From assembly GCF_040256745.1 (NCBI RefSeq), contig NZ_CP138335.1, positions 558,001 to 622,000 on the forward strand: a stretch of DNA of 64,000 nucleotides. The letters are read 5' to 3'. Below are positions 57,116-64,000 of the stretch, piece by piece. The stretch's first letter is position 1, and every line of letters starts with the position of its first letter. The notes beneath the pieces were generated by a model that was not told the DNA's origin, did not search any database, and saw only the letters and a program-made list of their open reading frames with translations. Made by a program: the position numbers and the translations under genes. This DNA comes from Scrofimicrobium sp. R131. Lineage in GTDB: Bacteria; Actinomycetota; Actinomycetes; Actinomycetales; Actinomycetaceae.

Positions 57116-58028
57116 GGCGATGCAACCACCTACCGCAACTCGGGCGGCACAGGAGCTGACGGACGGAGGCAAGCGTTTCTACGGCACTCACCAGGAAGAG
57201 AAATCGTCCCGGCTATCGCTGGTGCTGACGTATGTCACTCTGGGGCTCGCGGCCCTGATCTTTGTCTTTCCGCTGATCTATGCGTTCTTCTCGGCGCTGA
57301 AGCCGAACTCGGAGATCTTCTCGATGCCCCCGCGGCTCATCGCCTCGGAAGTGCGCTGGTCGAACTTTGCTGAGGTCTTTCGCTACGGACCATTCGTCAC
57401 CTACATTACGAACTCGTTCATTGTGGCAGTGGCGGGCACGCTGGTGGTGTTGGCGGTGTCCACCTTGGCCGGGTATGCTTTCGGTCGCTTGCGCTGGCGG
57501 GGCCGGGATGCGGTCTTTGTTCTGTTCCTCGGTACCCTCATGGTTCCGCAGGAAGTCCTGGTCGTCCCGATGTTCATCCTGATGCAATGGTTTGGCTGGG
57601 TGAACAGCTACCAAGCTCTTATCTTGCCGTTTGCGTTCACCGCATTCGGAACTTTCCTGATGCGGCAGTTCATGCGGGGGATTCCATTTGAGTTGGAGGA
57701 GGCCGCTCGGGTCGATGGGGCGGGGCCGATCCGCACGTTCGCCAAGATCATCCTGCCATTGACCAAGGCTCCCATTGCCGTCTTGGCGGTGTTCACTTTC
57801 ATCAGCTTCTGGAACTCCTACCTGTGGCCATTGATCGTCACGGTGGACTACTCGACGCTGGGAACGCTTCCTATTGGTTTGGCCACCTTCTCCAGTCAAA
57901 ATGGGACGCGCTGGGACCTGCAGATGGCAGCATCCATCATCGCCATGATTCCAACCACCGCGCTGGTGATTGGCCTGCGGAAGTACCTGATCTCTGGGAT
58001 TGCTATGTCCGGGATGGGTGGCAGGTAG
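57105..58028 (+). CDS. CUT1 sugar ABC transporter permease 2, second locus
   Basis: A 307-residue MalG/UgpE-type permease with an N-terminal hydrophilic extension, six predicted membrane segments and the EAA loop LEEAARVDGAGPIRTFAKIILPLT. The operon ends here without an ATPase and is closed by a strong terminator at 58071. Confidence 0.92.
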   Translation: MSTEAMQPPTATRAAQELTDGGKRFYGTHQEEKSSRLSLVLTYVTLGLAALIFVFPLIYAFFSALKPNSEIFSMPPRLIASEVRWSNFAEVFRYGPFVTYITNSFIVAVAGTLVVLAVSTLAGYAFGRLRWRGRDAVFVLFLGTLMVPQEVLVVPMFILMQWFGWVNSYQALILPFAFTAFGTFLMRQFMRGIPFELEEAARVDGAGPIRTFAKIILPLTKAPIAVLAVFTFISFWNSYLWPLIVTVDYSTLGTLPIGLATFSSQNGTRWDLQMAASIIAMIPTTALVIGLRKYLISGIAMSGMGGR

Positions 58029-58070
58029 CACACGCTGAAGGCCGGGAACCCGATCAGGCTGACCGACTGT

Positions 58071-58101
58071 GGCCCCTCACCAATCGGTGGGGGGCCTTTT
58101 T
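58071..58101 (+). terminator. Terminator of the second CUT1-fucosidase operon
   Basis: An 11-bp stem (58071-58081 with 58086-58096, one G-U pair) with an AATC loop followed by five T. Confidence 0.9.
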
Positions 58102-58326
58102 CGTGTTGGTGTAATCTTGGACACCTTTGACTCAGGTTGTGCTCAGGGCTGGTGGCGCCCTGCACTCGACAATGGGTGGGTGGTCAGCCGAGCGGGTGCG
58201 GAGAGCCGAGTGACGGATCTTGGTGCGCAACCGCTAGGCGGCTTTGTTGCTGGAAATTGCGCGGCCGTGGTGGGTCAAAAGCGGTTGTCAACTCTAGCCT
58301 CCGGGAGAGGCAGACCGTTGGACCCC

Positions 58327-58371
58327 ATACGATCGTTTAGTCGAACTCTGTTGCGCACGCCACGATCGTAT
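58327..58371. promoter_or_regulatory. Paired ACGATCGT palindromes
   Basis: ATACGATCGT (58327-58336) and its reverse complement ACGATCGTAT (58362-58371) form a perfect 10-bp inverted repeat; each arm contains the palindrome ACGATCGT, and their centres are 33 bp apart, about three helical turns. A cooperative regulator site is possible. Confidence 0.45.
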
Positions 58372-58766
58372 ACATGACCTGGTCAGGCTAGTTCCGGTAG
58401 GCAAAAGAGTTGATCTAGTGATCATCTACGGTCGTCGTTGCGTCACCATCGAAAGAAGTTCAGGCAAATATAGCAGCCTTATTTGAGCTTGTTCTGGCGA
58501 GATTAGCGAATGGCATGTCAACACTCAGTCAGGAGTAATATGATCGGGCTCAAGTCTTCGTTGGGTCTGTGTTAGGCGTTGGTTGTGAGGCGCTGGGAAG
58601 CGCACTGGAGAGCCTAAGGCGGAGAATAGAACCTCTGTCCACAGGGTCACTCTGGTTACAATTTGGAAACAATGTGTATATTAATCAATCAACCTTTGAT
58701 ATGCTCACACAGACTATTAGACCGGTGTGGGTTGCACCTGTCCCGTCAACGGGAAAGAAGATAATT

Positions 58767-60290
58767 ATGCAGTTGAAGAAGAGGAAAGTGGGTCTGACCA
58801 GGCCGGCTATCCGCAGGGTGCTTGCTGTGGTTGGGGCCGGAGCGCTACTCGCAGCCGGAATCTCGGCGGGTGCAAATGCAGCTTTGCCAGTTCTGGACCT
58901 CGAGGTTACTCCAAGTAGTCCGATCATGTTGAATGCAGACGAAACGACAACGGACGTGACTTTGAATGTGTCCATGCTCGGATACGCCATCTCTATCGAC
59001 TGGCAGTACCGTGTTTACTCCGGGGTCGGATGTAGCGACGACGCGGCCTTTGGCGATTGGGTTAAGTTGGAAGCTACCGAGTACGGTCAGGTGCAACAGT
59101 CGGATACAGTTGCGCTTGGGGCCGGAACGTGGTCCATTGGAGCGCAGTGGGGATCGGAGTTTCTCAGTCCGGAAGCCTGCACCGAGCCGATTACTGTTAC
59201 CGGCGACGTCGCCCCCACGCTGACCGTGTCGGCCGAAGTGGCGGCAGAGAACTGTCCTGCGACCGGCGGGATCATTGCCGGTGATGTGACGGCCAGCCGT
59301 GAACTTGAAGGTGATGTGACGGTCGTACTGGACGATGATCCTGACACCGCCCGGACAGCTGATTGGGATGAGGATAGCGGAACCTACAAGTACCTGTTTG
59401 ACGGGGTTGATCCCGGTATCCATACCGTGACAGCGACGACCGCTGACTTCCCTGACGTGGTCGGTGAATCGGATCCCCTTGCCATCATTGAAGGCGTTTG
59501 CGGCCAAATAGTGAGCCTGCCCACTAGAGTTGATTATAATGCCGGTGGAAACTGCCCTGTGTCTCCCGATGCCAAAGTGACAGTGTCCGGCACAGTCGCC
59601 AACATGAACCAGGATGATGAATACTTAATCACCCTGGCTCTCGGCGGTCAAACCGCCGAAGACGTGACCGTGGAGGCCGACGGTAGCTTCAGCCACGTGT
59701 TCAATGTAGCTGAAGACGGTGAGTATCAACTGCAGGCAACCCTGCTTACCAACAGGACTCCGGGCAATTCGGTAGTGGGTAACGTCGTGGTAGCGATGGA
59801 GGAATGCCCGGTGCCCGCGTTCGCTGACATGACCATCACTACTTCGGCGCCGACCTGCCCGGCTACCACCGGCTCGTTCGCTGTTGAGGGCCGGCTGGAT
59901 GACGCCTACCCGGACACTGAGATTGTTGTTCGCTTGCTGGATCAAGAAGGCGAGGAGCTCCAGTCCAATCAGGTGAAGCTGGGTGAGGACTCCTCATTTG
60001 AAATCATCATGAGTGGGGTTGCCGCCGGCGACTACCAAGTTGAGTACTCTCAGGTTGGAATGGAAGAAACCGTCATCGGGACCGAGGACGTTTCGATGGG
60101 CGACTGCACCCCGGCGGACGAGCCGGAGGATAAGCCAGCCGACAAGCCGGGTGACAAGCCCGCTGCCAAGCCGGGTGACCAACTGCCCGAAACCGGTGCC
60201 TCCGAGATCGCACTGTGGGCTACCTGGTCGGTTGTCCTCTTGGGAGCCGGTGGAGCCCTGGTGGCTTCGCGCCGGCGCAAGTCCCTGTAG
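58767..60290 (+). CDS. LPxTG-anchored surface protein with Ig-like repeats
   Basis: A 507-residue cell-wall protein. A signal peptide (LAVVGAGALLAAGISAGANA) is followed by three to four homologous modules of about 100 residues, each opening with a C-P-x-x-x-G pattern (AENCPATGG, GNCPVSPDA, APTCPATTG) and rich in short beta-strand text. A K-P-x-D/G-K spacer leads to the sorting signal LPETG, a hydrophobic helix and the tail SRRRKSL. A sortase would link it to peptidoglycan. I start at ATG 58767. Role unknown; adhesion is plausible. Confidence 0.85.
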   Translation: MQLKKRKVGLTRPAIRRVLAVVGAGALLAAGISAGANAALPVLDLEVTPSSPIMLNADETTTDVTLNVSMLGYAISIDWQYRVYSGVGCSDDAAFGDWVKLEATEYGQVQQSDTVALGAGTWSIGAQWGSEFLSPEACTEPITVTGDVAPTLTVSAEVAAENCPATGGIIAGDVTASRELEGDVTVVLDDDPDTARTADWDEDSGTYKYLFDGVDPGIHTVTATTADFPDVVGESDPLAIIEGVCGQIVSLPTRVDYNAGGNCPVSPDAKVTVSGTVANMNQDDEYLITLALGGQTAEDVTVEADGSFSHVFNVAEDGEYQLQATLLTNRTPGNSVVGNVVVAMEECPVPAFADMTITTSAPTCPATTGSFAVEGRLDDAYPDTEIVVRLLDQEGEELQSNQVKLGEDSSFEIIMSGVAAGDYQVEYSQVGMEETVIGTEDVSMGDCTPADEPEDKPADKPGDKPAAKPGDQLPETGASEIALWATWSVVLLGAGGALVASRRRKSL

Positions 60291-60335
60291 GTTGATTTTG
60301 CATCAGATGAGCTAGCCGCTTTCTAGCTGCTCAAA

Positions 60336-60371
60336 CAAGCGCCCGGCGGGGAATCCCCAGCCGGGTGCTTG
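60336..60371 (+). terminator. Terminator of the first surface-protein gene
   Basis: A 12-bp stem with one G-T wobble (60336-60347 with 60360-60371) and an inner GGGG/CCCC helix. Confidence 0.75.
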
Positions 60372-60905
60372 GCGTGGACGGCCACAACTCGTTGGTGGTT
60401 TGCGGCCGGAACTGTCCATCAACCAATGAGCCGGTGCTGGTCGGGCAGTTGAGTGGTCAGGTCCTCGGTTGCAGGCGGTGGAAGTTTGACTGGAGTAACG
60501 TCAATTTGCCGCAGCCGAAGCCGGTGTCGATCCTGCTTGTTGGAACTGATTTGCCATAGTCATGTGAGCCAAAAGTTCAAGGCAGTCCCGAGTTGCGCGT
60601 TATCCAGATGACGCAGGTCAGGGGCCCATTATCTGCAAAAACCGTAATTTCTGGTGCTGACTTTGAAGATTTGTCCGACAATACAATCACTATTGTGAAT
60701 AAATTAGGCAAATTACTTGAACAGTCATTTGTGGACCAGTAGGCCAGCACCTCCATGCGAGGGCACAGTCCATCGGTGGTTTGGGTCGGATGTAACCAGT
60801 TGAGTGGTCTCTGATGCCCGAAGAACGGCGTCTTTTGGCGGGCTAGGCGTGACCGTTGGCCCGGGGGTGAAGCTTGGTTTGGCATTCTGATGCGCAATAT
60901 TCAGT

Positions 60906-60917
60906 ATTTAGCTAAAT
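60906..60917. promoter_or_regulatory. Palindrome ATTTAGCTAAAT before the second surface-protein gene
   Basis: A perfect 12-bp palindrome 72-83 bp upstream of the start codon in an AT-rich promoter-like stretch. It may be a regulator site. Confidence 0.4.
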
Positions 60918-60988
60918 GCTGCTAGGCTGCCAGGTGTCACGCAGCAGTGTGTGTTACATCGATCCCGTCAGCCGAAAGGATAACCGTC

Positions 60989-62470
60989 GTGCATAAGAAA
61001 AGAAGAATAGTGGGCCTGATCAGGGCTTTTGCTCGAAGATTCCTCGCCCCAATCGGAGCGGGGATCCTGTTGGTGGTGGGGGTAACTACTAGCGCTAGCG
61101 CAGATGACGGTCTGCCCGCTCCCGCAGGGTACTTCTCCCCGGAAAGTCCAATCGAACTGGACCAGGGCGCAGAGACGGCCGCGGTGACGCTCTCTGTCGG
61201 TCAGTTGGCTTCACCAGCAATGACGTGGAACTACCGGATCTACGCAGAGGAAAGCTGTTCCTACCCGCAGTCGGACTGGGTGACCGGCTTGGCTGGCGAC
61301 GAAGAACCCGTCGTCGACCTGGAACCAGGTAGGTGGTCAATTGGAATCACCCAGGGGAGTGAGGTGAAAAGTCCGGAAACCTGCCTGGGGCCAATTGAAG
61401 TCTGGCCGTATGTTGATCACTCTCTGGTCGTGACTGCTTCGGTGTCCGCGGCAACCTGTCCGGCTGTTGGGGGCACCGTCTCAGGTGAAGTCTTCACCGA
61501 ATGGGAGCCGAACAAACAAGTGGTTGCGCAGTTGATTGGCGGCTTGCCGCAGGTGATGGTGGCCACCTGGGACCCCGACACTGAAACGTACCGATACCAG
61601 TTTGACGACGTGGCCGCTGGGAGCTACCACGTCAAAGGAATAGTACTTGGGGATCCCCTGCAGGACGGAGTGTCGGACACCTTCACGGTGACCGACGGTG
61701 TGTGTGGGTGGCTTGATGGGATTGAGGTTGGGTTTGTCGATGATTCGGCCAGCACTTGTCCGGTGGGTCCCAGCGGGTTTGTGACTGTGGCCGGTTCGGT
61801 GTCTGATGCGGTTCAGGGTGAGACCTACACGGTGGACCTGTGGCTGGGTGATCGGGTGGCTGAGGGTGTTTCGGTGGCTGATGACGGCACGTTCAGTTAT
61901 GAGTTTCCCGTGAGAGAAGACGGCACCTATCTGGTCTACGCCACCTTGTTTACGGATGGGGCTGCAAGTGAGCCGGTGTCCAGTGAGGTTGACGTGGCGT
62001 TGGAGGCTTGCGTGGTGCCAACGTTTGCGGATGTGGAGTTCACGGCGTCCGAGCCGACTTGTCCAGCCGGGACCGGGGCGGTCTCTGTTGAGGGCGCGGT
62101 GACTGATGCTTACCCGGACACTATGGTCCGGGTACGTCTGTTGGACGGTGAGGGTGAAGAGGTTCAGGCTCGTGAAGTCGAGCTGAATGAAGAGTCCTCG
62201 TTCGAGGCAATTATGACCGAGGTTCCGTCGGGTACCTACCGGGTGGAGTACCAGGCGGTGGGGATGGAAGACCTGGTCTTTGGGTCCGGTGACGTGGAGC
62301 TGGGGGCTTGCCCTGAACCGGTGAAGCCAACGGAAAAGCCCGCAGCTAAGCCGGGTGAGCAACTGGCTGACACGGGTGCCTCAGAGATCGCCCTTTGGGC
62401 CACCTGGTCCATCGCCCTCCTCGGAGTCGGCGGGGCCCTCCTTGCCACCCGCAAACGCAAGGCACAATAG
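60989..62470 (+). CDS. Surface protein paralogue with LADTG sorting signal
   Basis: A 493-residue paralogue of the preceding protein with the same plan: signal peptide (GILLVVGVTTSASA), Ig-like modules opening with ATCPAVGG, STCPVGPSG and PTCPAGTG, and a Lys-Pro spacer. The C-terminal half is closest to its neighbour (EALMTEVPSG-type and YPDT...VRLLD segments). The sorting signal reads LADTG instead of LPETG, followed by an almost identical membrane helix and RKRKAQ. LAxTG is the known preference of class E sortases. The start is GTG 60989 behind GAAAGGA. Confidence 0.83.
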   Translation: MHKKRRIVGLIRAFARRFLAPIGAGILLVVGVTTSASADDGLPAPAGYFSPESPIELDQGAETAAVTLSVGQLASPAMTWNYRIYAEESCSYPQSDWVTGLAGDEEPVVDLEPGRWSIGITQGSEVKSPETCLGPIEVWPYVDHSLVVTASVSAATCPAVGGTVSGEVFTEWEPNKQVVAQLIGGLPQVMVATWDPDTETYRYQFDDVAAGSYHVKGIVLGDPLQDGVSDTFTVTDGVCGWLDGIEVGFVDDSASTCPVGPSGFVTVAGSVSDAVQGETYTVDLWLGDRVAEGVSVADDGTFSYEFPVREDGTYLVYATLFTDGAASEPVSSEVDVALEACVVPTFADVEFTASEPTCPAGTGAVSVEGAVTDAYPDTMVRVRLLDGEGEEVQAREVELNEESSFEAIMTEVPSGTYRVEYQAVGMEDLVFGSGDVELGACPEPVKPTEKPAAKPGEQLADTGASEIALWATWSIALLGVGGALLATRKRKAQ

Positions 62471-62530
62471 CGGCCACTAAGCCTAACAAGCAGTCCCGCC
62501 CTTGAGGCTGGCCTGCCGTCGGCCACCGCT

Positions 62531-62567
62531 GAGGCCCCGGGCGATCTTCGGATCAACCCGGGGCCTC
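62531..62567. terminator. Terminator between the surface protein and the alarmone synthetase
   Basis: An 11-bp stem (62531-62541 with 62557-62567) topped by a small GATC-TTCG-GATC hairpin, followed by TTGGTGT, placed between convergent genes. Confidence 0.8.
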
Positions 62568-62597
62568 TTGGTGTCAGGGGACCTGCTCGCTTGGGAA

Positions 62598-63365
62598 CTA
62601 CTCGTCGTCGTCGCGGCGGGTGAACTGCTCCAGCATGGAGGCGCTCTCAAGCGCGCGAAACAATGGCAGCATTGGGTCAGCCTCGGTCGGTTCCGAGGGT
62701 GGTTGCAGGCTGCGGACTTCTTCGTAGAGCCGTTCCATGGTCCGGTCCATGGTTGAAGCCATGTCGGCCGCCAGCTTCAGGGAGCTGGTCAGGTCCGGTG
62801 GAACCTCCCCGCGGTACTTGTAGTGAATCTTGTGCTCCAGCGACGCCCAGAAGTCCATTGCGACAGTTCGCAGCTGGATCTCCACCGGAACCCACTGGCG
62901 CCCACCGGCCAAGTACACCGGCACTTCTACCAGCAGGTGCAGACTCTGGTAGCCGTTCGGTTTCGGGTTAGAAATGTAGTCCCGCTCTTCGCGCAGGCGC
63001 AGGTCTCCGTGGGTCAGTAGGCGTTCGCGCACCTGAAAGATGTCGTTTTGGAACGAGCAGATCAGGCGAAGTCCGGCGATGTCCAAGATGTTGGCTCGCA
63101 GCGACTCGGTGGTGACAGCCACCCCTTTGCGCCGTGCCTTGTCGGTGATCGACTGTGGGGACTTCACCCGGGAAGAGACGTGCTCGATCGGGTTGTAGTC
63201 GCGCTCAAGGCGAAACTCGTCGCGCAACAAGTCGACTTTCAGCAGGACTGTCTGCAGTGCGTGTTCATAGACCATGAGGAGTCGGCGCATCTGCACGAAC
63301 TGTTCCCGGATCTGCTGTGGATCCAAACCGGCAGGTTGAATGGTGGCGTCGTCGTCAGAACTCAT
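62598..63365 (-). CDS. Small alarmone synthetase (GTP pyrophosphokinase, RelQ-like)
   Basis: A 255-residue single-domain (p)ppGpp synthetase lacking the hydrolase and regulatory domains of long Rel. Motifs: DIAGLRLICSFQNDIF, RDYISNPKPNGYQSLHLLVEVP (nucleotide-binding) and EIQLRTVAMDFWASLEHKIHYK (catalytic Glu). A helical C-terminal tail follows. I start at ATG 63365 (MSSDDDATIQ); the frame is open to 63410 but neither start has a strong ribosome-binding site. Confidence 0.9.
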   Translation of the reverse strand: MSSDDDATIQPAGLDPQQIREQFVQMRRLLMVYEHALQTVLLKVDLLRDEFRLERDYNPIEHVSSRVKSPQSITDKARRKGVAVTTESLRANILDIAGLRLICSFQNDIFQVRERLLTHGDLRLREERDYISNPKPNGYQSLHLLVEVPVYLAGGRQWVPVEIQLRTVAMDFWASLEHKIHYKYRGEVPPDLTSSLKLAADMASTMDRTMERLYEEVRSLQPPSEPTEADPMLPLFRALESASMLEQFTRRDDDE

Positions 63366-63419
63366 GGGAACAGAGTATGTGAAGTTCCTGGGTGTTAGCT
63401 GGGCAATCAAACCTAAGGG

Positions 63420-63457
63420 CCGCGGCTGGGTCCGGGACTGACCGGACCCAGCCGCGG
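63420..63457. terminator. Terminator between the alarmone synthetase and the NAD(P)-binding gene
   Basis: A 16-bp perfect stem (63420-63435 with 63442-63457) with a 6-nt loop, 12 nt past the stop of the minus-strand gene at 63470. Confidence 0.8.
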
Positions 63458-63469
63458 GAAGGTAACCAA

Positions 63470-64000
63470 CTACTTCGAGACCGCGCTCAGGTGTGTCCGA
63501 TCCGGAAGTCCCTGCGCCACCAGGTCGGTCAGGGCCAGGGCGAAGTCAGGGTAGGAGATGACGGACTGGCCGGCCGAGTTGACGGGCACTTGGTCGTCCC
63601 CGAGCCGGTACTGGCCGGTTCGCTCGCCGTCCGGATTGAGGAACGCTGCGGGGGAGACGTAGGTCCAATGGACGTCGGTCCGCTTCGCCAGGCGTTCCCA
63701 CGCCGCGCGCATTCCCCGGGCTACCGGCAGGTGCGCCGGGGGGAAGTCCGGGGTGTCGACCAGCTGGGTTTGACGATCCGGATCCACGTACAGGGATCCG
63801 GCTCCGCCAACCACCAGCAGGCGCGTGTCCGTGCCCGCCAGCAGGTCGGCCAGATGCATCAGGGTCTCGGTGTGCTCGCCCTGGCGGTCCGGGTCAAATA
63901 CGCCGAATGCGTCCACCACCACGTCGAAGCCGGCCAGATCGGCAGCCTCCAACGACATGATGTCTTTGACCAGGATTGAGCTGGCGGCCCGCGCACCGGG
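63470..64000 (-). CDS. NAD(P)H-binding protein, NmrA/YwnB-like (5' partial)
   Basis: The frame runs off the right edge; 176 residues are visible and the ATG at 63958 is internal. Segments ADLAGFDVVVDAFGVF, LLVVGGAGSLYVDPD, DTPDFPPAHLPVARGM, WTYVSPAAFLNPDGERTGQY and ISYPDFALALTDLV match the putative NADH-flavin reductase/YwnB group of atypical short-chain dehydrogenases. The N-terminal cofactor loop is outside. Role unknown. Confidence 0.85.
   Translation of the reverse strand, partial: PGARAASSILVKDIMSLEAADLAGFDVVVDAFGVFDPDRQGEHTETLMHLADLLAGTDTRLLVVGGAGSLYVDPDRQTQLVDTPDFPPAHLPVARGMRAAWERLAKRTDVHWTYVSPAAFLNPDGERTGQYRLGDDQVPVNSAGQSVISYPDFALALTDLVAQGLPDRTHLSAVSK

Larger units (their letters stand above)
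58029..58766. other. Intergenic region before the first surface-protein gene
   Basis: No credible gene. It contains the operon terminator (58071-58101), a separated pair of identical palindromes (58327-58371), and an AT-rich stretch (58655-58700) that probably carries the promoter of the surface-protein gene. A frame open upstream of 58767 is not likely to be translated. Confidence 0.55.
60291..60988. other. Intergenic region between the two surface-protein genes
   Basis: It holds a terminator (60336-60371), an AT-rich short reading frame (60561-60743) of uncertain nature, and a 12-bp palindrome (60906-60917) near the expected promoter of the second gene. No other feature is seen. Confidence 0.5.

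Overview
The window looks like chromosome of a high-GC Gram-positive bacterium of the Actinomycetota, most likely a host-associated member near the Actinomycetaceae. Pointers are the gene order hpf-secA with an Rv3235-family neighbour, the hisN/rsgA/aroA/sigR/rsrA/bL37 block, a mycobacterial-type fused 2-oxoglutarate dehydrogenase (Kgd), paired CNNM proteins, MsiK-style sugar transporters without their own ATPase, and sortase-anchored surface proteins. I name no species.

Layout. 1-20.4 kb is housekeeping: end of hpf, secA, a LysM membrane protein, a glutamine amidotransferase, histidinol phosphatase, rsgA-aroA-doxX, the SigR/RsrA redox regulators, the 24-residue ribosomal protein bL37, kgd, two CNNM/CBS proteins, an M23 peptidase, a glycerophosphodiesterase, bioY and a tRNA-Arg(CCG). 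About 1.1 kb of gene-poor sequence follows the tRNA.

21.5-58 kb is dominated by the capture and breakdown of fucosylated glycans. Two CUT1 transporter loci each carry a GH29 alpha-L-fucosidase (21.5-25.9 and 53.5-58.0 kb). A ribose-type (CUT2) ABC transporter, a LacI regulator, a divergent COG2407-type fucose isomerase and the fucose mutarotase FucU lie at 26.3-33.4 kb. Two minus-strand operons follow: DeoR / E2 / lipoamide dehydrogenase / fused E1 alpha-beta (40.7-34.7 kb), and RhaB-like kinase / PHP-SDR fusion / long medium-chain dehydrogenase (48.0-42.5 kb). No class II fuculose-phosphate aldolase (FucA) is present in the window. I propose that L-fuculose 1-phosphate may be handled by a reductase/dehydrogenase pair plus a thiamine-dependent acyl-CoA-forming complex instead; this is inference. 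A palindrome, GAAATCGATTTC, sits at matching positions in the promoters of the CUT2 transporter and the first CUT1 locus, with variants before the isomerase and the LacI gene, which ties these genes into one regulon. Between the sugar genes lie a ferrochelatase, the kbl-tdh threonine operon, a DUF488 gene and a ROK regulator.

58.8-62.5 kb holds two paralogous cell-wall proteins with different sorting signals (LPETG and LADTG). The window ends with a small alarmone synthetase and a partial NAD(P)-binding protein. Non-coding highlights are two overlapping hairpins between hpf and secA, a 27-bp G-U-tolerant RNA stem at 42.1-42.2 kb, and a collinear degenerate repeat shared by two intergenic regions.
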